This document shows positions 1 to 9,519 of a DNA stretch of 64,000 bases, in pieces. The translations under genes were made by a program, and so were the position numbers. The stretch's first letter is position 1. Every line of letters begins with the position of its first letter. Where the stretch lies: assembly GCA_029265355.1 (NCBI GenBank), contig JAJUJL010000007.1, positions 117,949-181,948 of the forward strand, given 5' to 3'. Source of the DNA: Chloroflexota bacterium. Its GTDB lineage: Bacteria; Chloroflexota; Anaerolineae; Anaerolineales; UBA4823. Below the pieces are notes generated by a model. It searched no databases. It was given only the letters and a program-made list of their open reading frames with translations, and had not been told where the DNA came from.

Positions 1-513
1 CGCAACGATGTGCAGCAGAGCTGGGCAGCCCGCCTGTCGCACCGTCCACTGCGCTATCGCTATGAACGCATGGGCGTTTACCCGGTCACTGCGGTTGACT
101 CGGGAAAACCCGGCAATGGCAATGGTCGTGCTGGGGCACCCGGCTCGAATCAGCCAGAATCATTCCAGCCGGAGGATGGGCGCACCCTGCGAATTCCGCT
201 GCAGTTCAGAGGCGCAAAGATTGGCGCCTTGCTGCTGCGCCGGGAGATGGATCAACCCGCCTGGAGTGAAAAAGAAGCCGCCGTGGCTCAATTCGCTGCC
301 CGGCAGATCGCCCTGGCTTTGGAAAATGCTCGCCTGCTGGAAAGCACCGTTCTGACGGCCGAACGGGAACACCAGGTCGCGGAAATCACCCACAAGATGC
401 TCTCCGCCAACGGCATCGACGCCGTCTTGCGCACCGCCATGCAAGAATTGAGCCGCTATCTCTCGGTTACCCAGGGCATGATCCAATTGGAAAGGGTGGG
501 CAACAATGAGTGA
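1..513 (+). CDS. GAF-domain sensor protein, C-terminal part (cut by window start)
   Basis: The frame is open from the first base, so this is the C-terminal 170 residues of a gene that starts outside the window. It holds the second half of a GAF-like domain (LRIPLQFRGAKIGALLLRRE, then a helix with QIALALENARLLEST) followed by a short helix-strand tail (HKMLSANGIDAVLRTAMQEL) that ends at the stop. The same layout closes the next four proteins, so it is most likely the first visible member of the tandem receptor array. No kinase or other output domain is present. Its stop overlaps the next start by 8 bases, implying translational coupling. The ligand is unknown. Confidence 0.85.
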   Translation, partial: RNDVQQSWAARLSHRPLRYRYERMGVYPVTAVDSGKPGNGNGRAGAPGSNQPESFQPEDGRTLRIPLQFRGAKIGALLLRREMDQPAWSEKEAAVAQFAARQIALALENARLLESTVLTAEREHQVAEITHKMLSANGIDAVLRTAMQELSRYLSVTQGMIQLERVGNNE

Positions 514-1963
514 GGCTGCCCCCTGGTTACGGCCCTTGATTAACCTCTGGAATGGTTTGAGCTACCGGGCGCGCTATGCGTTGCTTGGGGCGCTGTTTGG
601 CACGCTCTTCCCGCTCACTTCGAGCCTGATCTGGGTGATCACGAACCGACTTCAGCTCAATCTTGATAATTTCTTACGCGCCCAGGTGAATAACCCGTTG
701 CAATGGATGATCGATAGCGCGCCGTTCTTCCTGGGGCTTTTTGCCTCCTTTGCAGGTCAACGTGAGGATGGCCTGCAAGCGGTCAAACGGGAGCTCGAAA
801 ACCGCCTGGCTGAGCGCAGTCGCATGGTCGTGGAGCTCGATTCGCTGCGCAATCGCCTGGAGATGCAGGTATCCAAACAAGTTGCGCAGTTGAAACTGAC
901 CACCCAGGTTGCCAGCGATGCGCTTCAGGCCAAGGACCTGCAGCAGATCATGGACCTGGTCGTGCGATTGATCTCTGAACGGCTGGGTTTCTATCACGCA
1001 GGCATTTTCCTGCTGGACCCCACCCACGAATACGCCGTGCTGCGCGCCAGCTCATCGAAGGGTGGGCAAGTGATGCTCAGTCGCAACCACCGTCTACGGG
1101 TGGGGCGGGAGGGTATAGTCGGCAATGTTGCAGCCCACGGCGAGCCGCGCGTGGCGCACGATGTAGGCAAGGATGCCGCCTTTTTCAATAATCCCGACTT
1201 GCCAGCCACTCGCTCCGAGGTGGCTTTGCCCTTGAGAATTGGCGACAGCGTGTTCGGTGTGCTGGATATCCAATCGGTCAAAATGGGCGATTTCAGCGCG
1301 GAAGATGTAGCGGTGTTGCAAACCATGGCAGACCAGGTCTCGATGGTTATCGAGAATGCGCGCCTCGCTTCAGAAAGGCGCGAGGCGCTGCAGCAGCTCA
1401 GGGAATTCCAGGCCCGGCAGAGCCAGGATGCCTGGCGCACAGCCCTGGCCGATCGCCCACATGGCGTGGTGTATGACGGCTTGAGCATCCACTCCATCCA
1501 GGCCTGGCAACCGCCGACAAACGCGCCGCGCCAATTTCCGACCAAAGATCCTTATGTGTTGCACCAAAAAATTGTGTACCAGGATATCCCCATCGGAACT
1601 TTGGCGCTGAGCAGGCCGGCAGAGCGCGGCGCCTGGAGCGAGGCCGAGAAAAGATTTGTCCAGTCTGTTGCATCGCAGATCGCCCTGGCAGTCGAAAATG
1701 CGCGCCTGTTGGATGAGAACCAACGCCGTGCGCAAAGCGAGCAATTGCTGGGCGAGATCAGCGCTCGCGCCCACGCCTCCCTGGACCTGGACGCGGTGAT
1801 GAAAATCTCGGTGCAGGAAATTGGCAAAGCGTTGGGCGCCATGCGGGTGGAGATGCGATTGGACTCGGATAGCCCCTCCAACAACACGAGCAGCGCCACG
1901 CTCGCCGCCCAGTCCCACAATGGGCATAAACCCTCCCAAAGCCAGACGGCGGAGGAGAGCTGA
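506..1963 (+). CDS. membrane-anchored tandem GAF protein without output domain
   Basis: 485 residues. Two hydrophobic segments (about 24-45 and 66-85) are followed by a coiled coil (about 90-135), a well-conserved GAF domain (about 135-290, with the array hallmark LGFYHAGIFL near 162) and a second, weaker GAF-like domain (about 340-410) after a linker reading GVVYDGLSI. The protein ends with a short helix-strand tail that looks like the first quarter of another GAF domain. There is no HisKA, HATPase, GGDEF or methyl-accepting domain. It starts inside the preceding gene (ATGAGTGA overlap). A signal-sensing partner for the downstream kinase is inferred, not shown. The ligand could be a small molecule or redox cofactor. 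Confidence 0.85.
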   Translation: MSEAAPWLRPLINLWNGLSYRARYALLGALFGTLFPLTSSLIWVITNRLQLNLDNFLRAQVNNPLQWMIDSAPFFLGLFASFAGQREDGLQAVKRELENRLAERSRMVVELDSLRNRLEMQVSKQVAQLKLTTQVASDALQAKDLQQIMDLVVRLISERLGFYHAGIFLLDPTHEYAVLRASSSKGGQVMLSRNHRLRVGREGIVGNVAAHGEPRVAHDVGKDAAFFNNPDLPATRSEVALPLRIGDSVFGVLDIQSVKMGDFSAEDVAVLQTMADQVSMVIENARLASERREALQQLREFQARQSQDAWRTALADRPHGVVYDGLSIHSIQAWQPPTNAPRQFPTKDPYVLHQKIVYQDIPIGTLALSRPAERGAWSEAEKRFVQSVASQIALAVENARLLDENQRRAQSEQLLGEISARAHASLDLDAVMKISVQEIGKALGAMRVEMRLDSDSPSNNTSSATLAAQSHNGHKPSQSQTAEES

Positions 1964-1964
1964 G

Positions 1965-3932
1965 ATGATGTCGAAGATGGCCCTTCAACGCCGCATCTCG
2001 ATCGGATTCCTGGTGATGACGCTGCTGGTAGTGGCTGCCGGCCTCAGCGGCGTGGCCTTCACACAATCTGCCGAGAGGGCCAACCAGGTGGTGCGCAACA
2101 GCATACACGTGCAAAGCCAGGTCAACGCCGTGCGCAAGGCGTGGTTGGCGAGCATGGACGTGCTCGGCGAAGCCCTGGCCTCTTCCCCTACCACCCAGGC
2201 GCAGATCGATCCACTGGCGAGCCGATTCCAGGCAAATATCGCTATCCTGGAGCAAACGCTGCGTGAGCTGCAGAAACAGTCTCCTGGGGCGAGCGCGGCT
2301 GAGAGGCAGCAGAACCTGACGATATTAAATGCGGCTGTGCAGAGCGCTTCGGTTTTGAGGCGCAGCGGGGAAGAAATCCTGCGCCAGGCAAGCCAGCCAG
2401 CAGGGCTGGCTGCCGCTGCCCAAAGCGCCCACCTGCAAACACTGCAGCGCGGTCTCTCTCAAAACCTGGACATCTTGCTCGAAAATACCCAGCAGGATAT
2501 CGATCGGGCGTTCCAAAACTCACAGCGCATGCGCAACCTGGCGCGCCTGGCGTGGATGGGATTGACCGCATTGGGGGCGTTGCTCGGCTTCGTATTTACC
2601 ATCATTTTCACCCGCTCAGTCGTGCGCCCCATCCAGGAACTGACCCAGGTGGTGCAACGGGTGACCTCGCGCGATTTCAGCCCGCTCAAGCCCAGCCCAA
2701 GCGCGGATGAATTGGGCGATTTATGGTCCTCCCTGGCTTTGCTCACCGACTGGTTGCGCGAATCGTATGAAAATCTCGAAACGCGCGTCAATCTGCGCAC
2801 GCGCGAGCTGGAGCGGCGCTCTACGCAGATGCAAGTTGCGGCTGAGGTGGCGCGTGACGCCACCAGCGTGCGCAACCTGGAAGCGTTGCTGAGCAATGCC
2901 GTAGAGTTGATCCGCGGTCGCTTTGGCTTTTACCATGCCGGTATCTTCTTGAATGACGAGCGCGGGGAATACACCATCCTGCAGGCAGCCACAGGAGAAG
3001 CCGGGCGGCGCTTGTTATCCCAGGGTCACCGTTTGCGCATCGGCGAAGTTGGCCTCGTGGGGCAGGTGGCCCAAACCGGTAAGCCGCGCATCTCCTCCGA
3101 AACCAGCGGAGATAACATCTCGCCAGTCATGAGCGATGCCCACGTTGACAGCAGGCAGGGCAGCGCCCTTGACGACCGAAACCCGCTGCTGCCAGCCACA
3201 CGCTCGCAGATTGCACTGCCGCTCAAAATTGGCGAGCGCATCATTGGTGTGCTGGATGTGCACAGTCAATTCGCCAATGCTTTCAGCCAGGACGACGTCA
3301 ACGCGATGCAAATCTTGGCCGATCAACTGGCGGTTGCTATCGAAAACGCCCGCCTGATCAATGATTACCAGGAAAGCCTGCGCGAGCTGGAAGCAGTTTA
3401 CCTGCGCCTGAGCCGCAGCGCCTGGGCCGACATCAAACGCTCGCGGAACAACCCGGGTTATGTCTACGACCTGAACGGCATCAGGCCGCTCGCAGAATTG
3501 GATGAAGGCGATGCGCCTTCGAACAAGCCGGCATCACCGGTTGAAGCCGGTATAAAGAAAGTTGAAGTGCCGCTGCTGGTGCGCGGCAACCGCATTGCGA
3601 GCCTGGAGGTCTGGCTGCAGGAGTCGCAGTACAACCCGCAGGTTGAAAACTTCCTGCAATTGCTGGGTCCCCGCCTGAGCCAGTCGCTGGAAACCGCCCG
3701 GCTGTACCAGGAGACTCAGGAACGCGCCGCTCGGGAACGCCTGGTGGGAGAAATTTCTGGACGTCTACGCGAAACCCTCAATATCGATTACGTGCTGCGC
3801 ACGGCGGCTGCTGAAATCCGCAGCGCGCTGGGATTGAACGACCTGACCATCCGGCTCGGGGATGCAGCGCTGCATCCGGCCAGCGGTGGGAATGGCAGCG
3901 CCATCGACGCAGGATCAATCGAAAAGGTTTAG
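1965..3932 (+). CDS. HAMP-GAF-GAF membrane receptor without output domain
   Basis: 655 residues from ATG 1965, chosen because a GGAGG lies 9 bases upstream; the open frame continues further upstream inside the previous gene but has no ribosome site there. TM1 is at about 9-31, an extracytoplasmic helical sensor at about 32-190 (four-helix-bundle type by its heptad look), TM2 at about 192-218, HAMP at about 219-275 and a coiled coil. Then come a conserved GAF domain (about 300-460, RFGFYHAGIF near 320) and a second weak GAF (about 505-585). The tail is the same truncated GAF-like module as in its neighbours. No enzymatic output domain is seen. The architecture is that of a chemoreceptor or kinase whose signalling end is missing. 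Confidence 0.88.
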   Translation: MMSKMALQRRISIGFLVMTLLVVAAGLSGVAFTQSAERANQVVRNSIHVQSQVNAVRKAWLASMDVLGEALASSPTTQAQIDPLASRFQANIAILEQTLRELQKQSPGASAAERQQNLTILNAAVQSASVLRRSGEEILRQASQPAGLAAAAQSAHLQTLQRGLSQNLDILLENTQQDIDRAFQNSQRMRNLARLAWMGLTALGALLGFVFTIIFTRSVVRPIQELTQVVQRVTSRDFSPLKPSPSADELGDLWSSLALLTDWLRESYENLETRVNLRTRELERRSTQMQVAAEVARDATSVRNLEALLSNAVELIRGRFGFYHAGIFLNDERGEYTILQAATGEAGRRLLSQGHRLRIGEVGLVGQVAQTGKPRISSETSGDNISPVMSDAHVDSRQGSALDDRNPLLPATRSQIALPLKIGERIIGVLDVHSQFANAFSQDDVNAMQILADQLAVAIENARLINDYQESLRELEAVYLRLSRSAWADIKRSRNNPGYVYDLNGIRPLAELDEGDAPSNKPASPVEAGIKKVEVPLLVRGNRIASLEVWLQESQYNPQVENFLQLLGPRLSQSLETARLYQETQERAARERLVGEISGRLRETLNIDYVLRTAAAEIRSALGLNDLTIRLGDAALHPASGGNGSAIDAGSIEKV

Positions 3933-3935
3933 ATT

Positions 3936-6134
3936 ATGAAGATCGCTCGCCAATTGCTCATCCCCACGCTGCTTTGGTTTGCCCTGCTGGCAATTGCCTT
4001 GTTGAGTTTTGCCTATTTCAACAACGCCAATGCCAACCGGCAGATGGAAACCGAGCAATGGAAGCAATTGGAATCCAGCCTGCACAGCCGCCTGCAAGCC
4101 AGCAAAGATTTCGCCCTGGCCTTGGCGATCGAAGTCGCCAATGATCCTGAAGTGCAACGGGCTTTTGCGCAGCAGGATCGCGCCCGCCTGGCAGAGCTGA
4201 CCCTGACAGCTTACAAAACCCTGGACGACATGTACGGCATTCCCCAGGCGCAATTCCACCTGCCGCCAGCGATTTCGTTCCTGCGCCTGCACGCCCTGGA
4301 AACCTACGGCGACGATTTGTCGAGCTTCCGCTTCACCGTGCTGGCAGCCAACCAGCAGCAACAGCCAGTCGCCGGCTTGGAGATCGGGCGCGGCGGTTTA
4401 GGGATGCGCGGCGTCGCTCCTGTCGCCTACCAGGGACAGCACATCGGCACTTTTGAATACGGGCTCAATCTCGATCAGAAGTTCCTGGAGCACCTGAAGG
4501 CGGATTTCGGCGTGGACGCCCAAATCTTGCTGCGGCGTGGGCCAGCCGAGATCGCCACCATTGAGGAGGCGATCAGCAAATCAGCCGGGCCAGGCCAAGA
4601 ATGGCTGCTGCAAGCCAGCACGCTCGACCAACCAATTTTTGCTCCAGCCGAGGGATATGTCTCAGCCCTGCAGAATCGCAGCCACACAAGCCAATTGCGC
4701 CAGGGATCAGCGCAGTGGGCCATCTTGACCGTCCCCCTGACGGACTATTCTGGACAGGTGATCGGCGCGCTTGACTTGATTGCGAACCGCTCTGCCATGG
4801 TGCAGGCGCAAAACCGGCGCGTGGTGCTCATCCTTGGGATCTTATCCGCCATGCTCACGCTGGGCGGCATTGGATTCTCTCACCTGGTGCGGCGCGCCAT
4901 GCGCCCCATCGCCGAGCTGACCCGCACCGCCAGCGCCATCGCCGCTGGAGATCTGAGCCAAAACGCCGTGGTGCGAGATGCCAATGAGCTGGGGCAGTTG
5001 GCGCAGGCCTTCAATTCGATGACTGCCCAATTGCGGGTCTTGGTGGGCAACCTGGAGCGCCGTGTGGAAGAACGCACCGCCGCGCTGGAGCAGCGTTCGG
5101 TGCAGCTTCAGACCGCAGCCCAGGTGGCTCGCGATACGCTGGCAGTGCGCGACCTGGACCAGCTTCTCAACCTGGTCGTCAACCTGGTCAGGGAAAAGTT
5201 TGGCTTCTATCACGCTGGCATCTTCCTGGTGGATCAAGATCGCAAATATGCTGTGTTGAAAGCCGCCACCGGTGAAGCGGGTCGTGAAATGTTAGCCCGC
5301 CATCACCGCCTGGAAGTCGGAAAAACCGGCATCGTCGGATATGTCACCGCCACCGGGAAAGCGCGCATCGCTTTGGATGTTGGCGAAGATGCGGTGCACT
5401 TTCAAAACCCTTTGCTGCCCAGGACTCGCTCTGAGATGGCGCTGCCCCTGATTGTCGGCGAAGAAATCATTGGCGCCTTGGATGTGCAAAGCACCGAGGC
5501 CGCCGCCTTCAGCGAGCAGGATATCGAGATCCTGCAAATCCTGGCAGACCAGACCGCCGTGGCCATCGCCAATGCGCGCCTGTTCGCCCAGAACCAGGCT
5601 GCGCTGGACACCGCCCGCCGGGTGTACACCGAGCTCAGCCAGGTTGCCTGGCAGGAGCGCCTGCAATCCCAATCCGTGGGCTACCTGGCAGACGGAACAG
5701 GCGTGCAGCCCTTGCCGCCTGGATACACTCCGCAAGGGGAAGCCTCCCAACTGGAAGAGCTGCAGTTGCCCATCATCGTGCGAGACCAGGTGATCGGCGC
5801 TATCTCCGCTCACAAGCAACCCCTGGCCGGCAAATGGGACGAACAGGAGTTGGTCTTGATGCACACCCTGGTCGATGAGCTGAGCCAGGCCCTGGAAAGC
5901 GCCCGCCTGTTCGAAGAGACCCAGGAGCGCGCTTTGCGTGAACGGCTGGTGGGTGAGATCACTTCCCGCATGCGCTCGACTCTGGAGATCGAAACCGTGA
6001 TGCAAACGGCTGTGCGCGAGATCCAACAAGTTCTAAAACTGGCGGAGGTCGAGCTGCGCCTGGGAACCCCCAGCGAGGCCAGCCCGGCGTCAGTAGCTGA
6101 CCAGACAACGCCTGTGGTGGAGCGAGAGCGATGA
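3936..6134 (+). CDS. Cache-like-HAMP-GAF-GAF membrane receptor without output domain
   Basis: 732 residues. TM1 is at 7-28; a large extracytoplasmic domain (about 30-290) has the length and mixed alpha/beta look of a Cache (PAS-like) sensor; TM2 is at about 294-318; HAMP (about 319-372) contains RPIAELTRTASAIAAGDL. The conserved GAF (KFGFYHAGIFL near 422) is followed by the PLLPRTRSEMALPL and QILADQTAVAIANARLF segments, then a weak second GAF (about 600-665) and the shared C-tail. It starts 3 bases after the previous stop with AAAGG upstream, so it belongs to the same transcript. Output must come from another protein, probably the hybrid kinase downstream (inference). Confidence 0.88.
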   Translation: MKIARQLLIPTLLWFALLAIALLSFAYFNNANANRQMETEQWKQLESSLHSRLQASKDFALALAIEVANDPEVQRAFAQQDRARLAELTLTAYKTLDDMYGIPQAQFHLPPAISFLRLHALETYGDDLSSFRFTVLAANQQQQPVAGLEIGRGGLGMRGVAPVAYQGQHIGTFEYGLNLDQKFLEHLKADFGVDAQILLRRGPAEIATIEEAISKSAGPGQEWLLQASTLDQPIFAPAEGYVSALQNRSHTSQLRQGSAQWAILTVPLTDYSGQVIGALDLIANRSAMVQAQNRRVVLILGILSAMLTLGGIGFSHLVRRAMRPIAELTRTASAIAAGDLSQNAVVRDANELGQLAQAFNSMTAQLRVLVGNLERRVEERTAALEQRSVQLQTAAQVARDTLAVRDLDQLLNLVVNLVREKFGFYHAGIFLVDQDRKYAVLKAATGEAGREMLARHHRLEVGKTGIVGYVTATGKARIALDVGEDAVHFQNPLLPRTRSEMALPLIVGEEIIGALDVQSTEAAAFSEQDIEILQILADQTAVAIANARLFAQNQAALDTARRVYTELSQVAWQERLQSQSVGYLADGTGVQPLPPGYTPQGEASQLEELQLPIIVRDQVIGAISAHKQPLAGKWDEQELVLMHTLVDELSQALESARLFEETQERALRERLVGEITSRMRSTLEIETVMQTAVREIQQVLKLAEVELRLGTPSEASPASVADQTTPVVERER

Positions 6135-6180
6135 TTTTTCCGAAAGAATGCCCACGGTTATGCACACCAGGAGCACTGGC

Positions 6181-8709
6181 ATGAAGCGCACGAGATCTTC
6201 AACCTTGTTCAACAGCCTGCGCACCCGTTTTCTGGGCTTGATCATGCTCATGGCGCTGATCGGCATCCTGGCAACTGTGGTGGTCGCCATCACGTCCGCC
6301 CGCGCCACGGGCCGCTACGCCCTGGAAACCAGCAGCCAGAAACTGCGCCAGCAGGCCGAGGCAAGCCTGGTAGAGCTGACGCGCCGCAGCGCTCGAGAAA
6401 ATGATTTGATCCTGGCAAATATCAATCAAAATGTGCAGGAGGCGGCCTCCTTCGTAGCGCAGAGCATCGCCAGCGCTGGATCGAGCGATACCCGCTCGAT
6501 CTGGTCTGCCCGGGAGCACATGATCCAAGGCGCGCAGGGACAATACAGTAACAGTCCGGATGAGCCGGGCAGCGTCTTCCTGCCAAACACCACCCCACTC
6601 ACCGACCAGGTTTGGACGGAGATGCAGTTCACCGCCTACCTGGACCTGCTCTTCCCAACCTTGATTGCCAACAACCCTTCGGTCGAGGCGGTGTATTTTG
6701 CCACGCCCAACGACATCGTGCGGTACTATCCCAATGTGAACCTGGGAGCGGTGCTCCCCCCCGATTTCCGCGCCACACAGCGCCTGTGGTACAGCGGCAG
6801 CCTGGAAAACAGCCAGGATGGAAGCGTGTGGTGGACGCCCGCTTACCAGGATGCGACCGGGTTGGGCATGGTGACCACGGCTGCATTGCCGGTCTTCAGC
6901 GCCGACGGCCGGCTGCTCGGCGTGGTCGGCTTCGATGTCACCCTGACCGAAATGAAGAACAACATCGAACAAACCCGCTACTTCCTCTCCGGTTACAGCT
7001 TCCTGGTGGATGACCAGGGGCGCGCCCTGGCGCTGCCTGAGCAGGGGTACCAGGATCTACTGGGCGAGGCCGCGCCAGCCCTCGAATTCGGCTCCGACAT
7101 GCGCCAGGCGCGCCCGGAGTTCCAACCCGTGCTGGCAGATATGCTGGCCAACCAAACTGGCTTCAAGAGCATCACCATTGACGGCGAAGAGCTTTTCATC
7201 GCCTACTCGCCGCTCAGCAGCACGAATTGGAGCCTGGGCAGCGTGGTGCGCGCCAGCGAAGTCCTGGCGTCCGTCTTCAGCCTGCAGACTTCGCTCGAGT
7301 CCAGCACACGCCAGGCGATTGTGCTGCGCATCCTGCCCTTCAGCGCCATCGTGCTGCTGTTCACGATCACTGCCAGCCTGGTTATGACCAATCGCACGGT
7401 GCGCCCCATCCAGGAGCTGGCGGGCATTGCCAGCCGCCTGGGCCGCGGTGAGTGGCAAGCCCCCATCCCAGGCTACTCTCAATCCGAAATCAACGCCCTG
7501 GCGGAAGCGCTGCGCCGCATGCGGGATCAGCTTTACCAATCGTTCCAGGAATTGGAGGCGCGCGTGCAGGAGCGCACCCAATCCCTGCAGCGTCGCGCCA
7601 GCCAGATGAAAGCCGCTGCCGAGGTCGGCCATGCGGCGGCAACCATGCTGGAATTGAACGAGTTGCTCACCCGCGTCACTCACCTGATCAGCGATCGCTT
7701 TGGTTTTTACCACACCGGCATCTTCTTACTGGATCAGGATAAGGAATTCGCCGTGCTGCAGGCAGCCAATAGCCCCGGTGGGCAGCGCATGCTGGCCCGG
7801 CATCACCGCTTGAAAGTGGGGCAGGAGGGCATCGTCGGGCGGGTGACGGCCTCCGGTAAAGCGCACATCGCCCTGGATGTGGGCGAAGACGCCGTTTACT
7901 TCAACAACCCCGACCTCCCCTCAACCCGCTCTGAAATGGCGTTGCCGCTTCGGGTCGGCGACCAGATCTTCGGCGCCCTGGACGTGCAAAGCCAGGAAGC
8001 CAACGCCTTTCAGCAAGAAGATATCGAAGTGCTGCAGTTGCTGGCAGACCAGGTGGCGGTGGCCATCCAAAATGCGCGCTTGTTTGCTCAGAACCAGGAA
8101 GCGCTCCAAACCGTGCAGCGCGCTTATGGACAGGTGAGCGCCCAGGCATGGCAGGCTGTGCTTGCCGAGCGCGGCGACCTGGGTTACCAGGCTACCCCCG
8201 ATGGTCGAGTTGCGCCTGCTTCCGGCGAGTGGCAGGAAGATGCTCTCCAGGCAGCCAGCCAGGGCAAAATTGTGCACAGTGATGCGGGCAAGCTCGCTCT
8301 TCCGGTTCGCATTCGCGATCAGGTCTTGGGTGCACTGCGCCTGACCAAACCGGAAGGCAGCCGCGACTGGTCTGAAAAAGAGCTGCAGTTGATCCACAAC
8401 CTGGTCGATCAGCTCAGCGTCGCGCTGGAAAGCGCCCGGCTGCACCAGGAGGCGCAGCGCCGCGCGGAGCGCGAGCGCCTGGCAGGCGAGATCACCGCTC
8501 GCTTGCGCGCTTCCAATGATCCGGCAGCAATTTTGCAAACCGCGGTCACCGAGCTGCGCCAGGCGCTGAACGCTCGCCGCGTACAGGTGTTGGTGGGCAA
8601 GCTGGAAGACGGCTCTGCAGGCGCACCTCCCAGCGGGAATGGGCGATCAAAGCCGGCTGCTGAGCATCAGGATGAAACCGTTAACCGCAATGAAGAGCAG
8701 ATTTCATAA
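6181..8709 (+). CDS. dCache-HAMP-GAF-GAF membrane receptor without output domain
   Basis: 842 residues from ATG 6181, preferred over ATG 6148 and 6163 because AGGAG sits 7 bases upstream. TM1 is at about 16-40, a double-Cache extracytoplasmic region at about 50-375 (contains TPLTDQVWTEMQF, YYPNVNLGAVLPPDF and SVWWTPAYQDATGLGMV, as in dCache_1 sensors of kinases and chemoreceptors), TM2 at about 380-402 and HAMP at about 403-460. The conserved GAF has RFGFYHTGIFLLDQD near 505; a weak GAF lies at about 690-760 and the common C-tail ends the protein. It is the last and largest receptor of the run and sits 21 bases before parA. dCache domains often bind amino acids or other small metabolites, but the ligand here cannot be read from the sequence. 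Confidence 0.9.
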   Translation: MKRTRSSTLFNSLRTRFLGLIMLMALIGILATVVVAITSARATGRYALETSSQKLRQQAEASLVELTRRSARENDLILANINQNVQEAASFVAQSIASAGSSDTRSIWSAREHMIQGAQGQYSNSPDEPGSVFLPNTTPLTDQVWTEMQFTAYLDLLFPTLIANNPSVEAVYFATPNDIVRYYPNVNLGAVLPPDFRATQRLWYSGSLENSQDGSVWWTPAYQDATGLGMVTTAALPVFSADGRLLGVVGFDVTLTEMKNNIEQTRYFLSGYSFLVDDQGRALALPEQGYQDLLGEAAPALEFGSDMRQARPEFQPVLADMLANQTGFKSITIDGEELFIAYSPLSSTNWSLGSVVRASEVLASVFSLQTSLESSTRQAIVLRILPFSAIVLLFTITASLVMTNRTVRPIQELAGIASRLGRGEWQAPIPGYSQSEINALAEALRRMRDQLYQSFQELEARVQERTQSLQRRASQMKAAAEVGHAAATMLELNELLTRVTHLISDRFGFYHTGIFLLDQDKEFAVLQAANSPGGQRMLARHHRLKVGQEGIVGRVTASGKAHIALDVGEDAVYFNNPDLPSTRSEMALPLRVGDQIFGALDVQSQEANAFQQEDIEVLQLLADQVAVAIQNARLFAQNQEALQTVQRAYGQVSAQAWQAVLAERGDLGYQATPDGRVAPASGEWQEDALQAASQGKIVHSDAGKLALPVRIRDQVLGALRLTKPEGSRDWSEKELQLIHNLVDQLSVALESARLHQEAQRRAERERLAGEITARLRASNDPAAILQTAVTELRQALNARRVQVLVGKLEDGSAGAPPSGNGRSKPAAEHQDETVNRNEEQIS

Positions 8710-8730
8710 CCAGTATCTTCGGAGGACAGT

Positions 8731-9519
8731 ATGGCCTACGTGATCACGATCGCAAACCAGAAAGGCGGCGTTGCCAAGACCACTACCGTGGCTTCCGTGT
8801 GTGGCGCATTGGCTGCCCGCGGCTTGCGAGTTTTGGCTGTTGACCTGGATTCGCAGGCGGATTTGACCCTGGCCCTGGGAGCCAGCCCTGGCGGTTTGCA
8901 TGGCTCTATGGCCGATGTGCTGCTGAATGGCGCAAGCCTGGAAAGCATCCTTGTCGAAACCGCCGTGCCGAAACTTCACCTGGCGCCATCCACCTCCGAG
9001 ATGGACAAGGTGGAGCGATTCCTGCCCATGCGCAGCGATTATGTCAATGCCTTGCGCTCGGCGCTGGCGGTGGGCGACCTGCCGCGCGCTTACGATGTGG
9101 TCTTGTTGGATTGCCCGCCTTTTCTCGGCGCAGTGACCACCAGCGCCATGCACGCTGCCCAGTTGCTGGTCATCCCAACCCAACCGGAATATTTCTCTGC
9201 TCACGCGCTGCGCAATATGATGAGCGCCATCCGCAATGTGCGCAGCCAGGGCAACCCCGACCTGGTCTACCGCATTCTGATCACCATGCAGGATCGCCGC
9301 AATCGCATCCACCGCACCCTGAGCGAGCAAATCCAGGCAACCTTTGGCGAGGGCTTGCTGCAAACGGTGATCGAAGTGGATACCAAGCTACGTGAGAGCG
9401 CCATCGCCGGGCTGCCGGTGAACTACTACAATGTAAAAACGCGCAGCACCCAGCAATACGATAACCTGGCCCAGGAGCTAGCCCAATATGTCCCGTCAAA
9501 AGCTGTCCAACCGGCTTGA
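8731..9519 (+). CDS. ParA/Soj-type ATPase
   Basis: 262 residues. A deviant Walker A reads KGGVAKTTT (K11 and K16, the MinD/ParA signature lysines), followed by VLAVDLDSQADLTLALG (Walker A') and VVLLDCPPFLGAVTTSAM (Walker B region). The length suits the Soj/ParA family, which forms ATP-dependent dimers that bind DNA or membranes and position plasmids, chromosomes or chemosensory arrays. GGAGGA lies upstream with good spacing. No ParB gene and no parS-like repeat is seen nearby. It lies between receptor genes and the hybrid kinase and overlaps the kinase gene by 32 bases. A job in positioning the signalling cluster, as ParC does for chemotaxis arrays, is the most natural inference but is unproven. 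Confidence 0.93.
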   Translation: MAYVITIANQKGGVAKTTTVASVCGALAARGLRVLAVDLDSQADLTLALGASPGGLHGSMADVLLNGASLESILVETAVPKLHLAPSTSEMDKVERFLPMRSDYVNALRSALAVGDLPRAYDVVLLDCPPFLGAVTTSAMHAAQLLVIPTQPEYFSAHALRNMMSAIRNVRSQGNPDLVYRILITMQDRRNRIHRTLSEQIQATFGEGLLQTVIEVDTKLRESAIAGLPVNYYNVKTRSTQQYDNLAQELAQYVPSKAVQPA

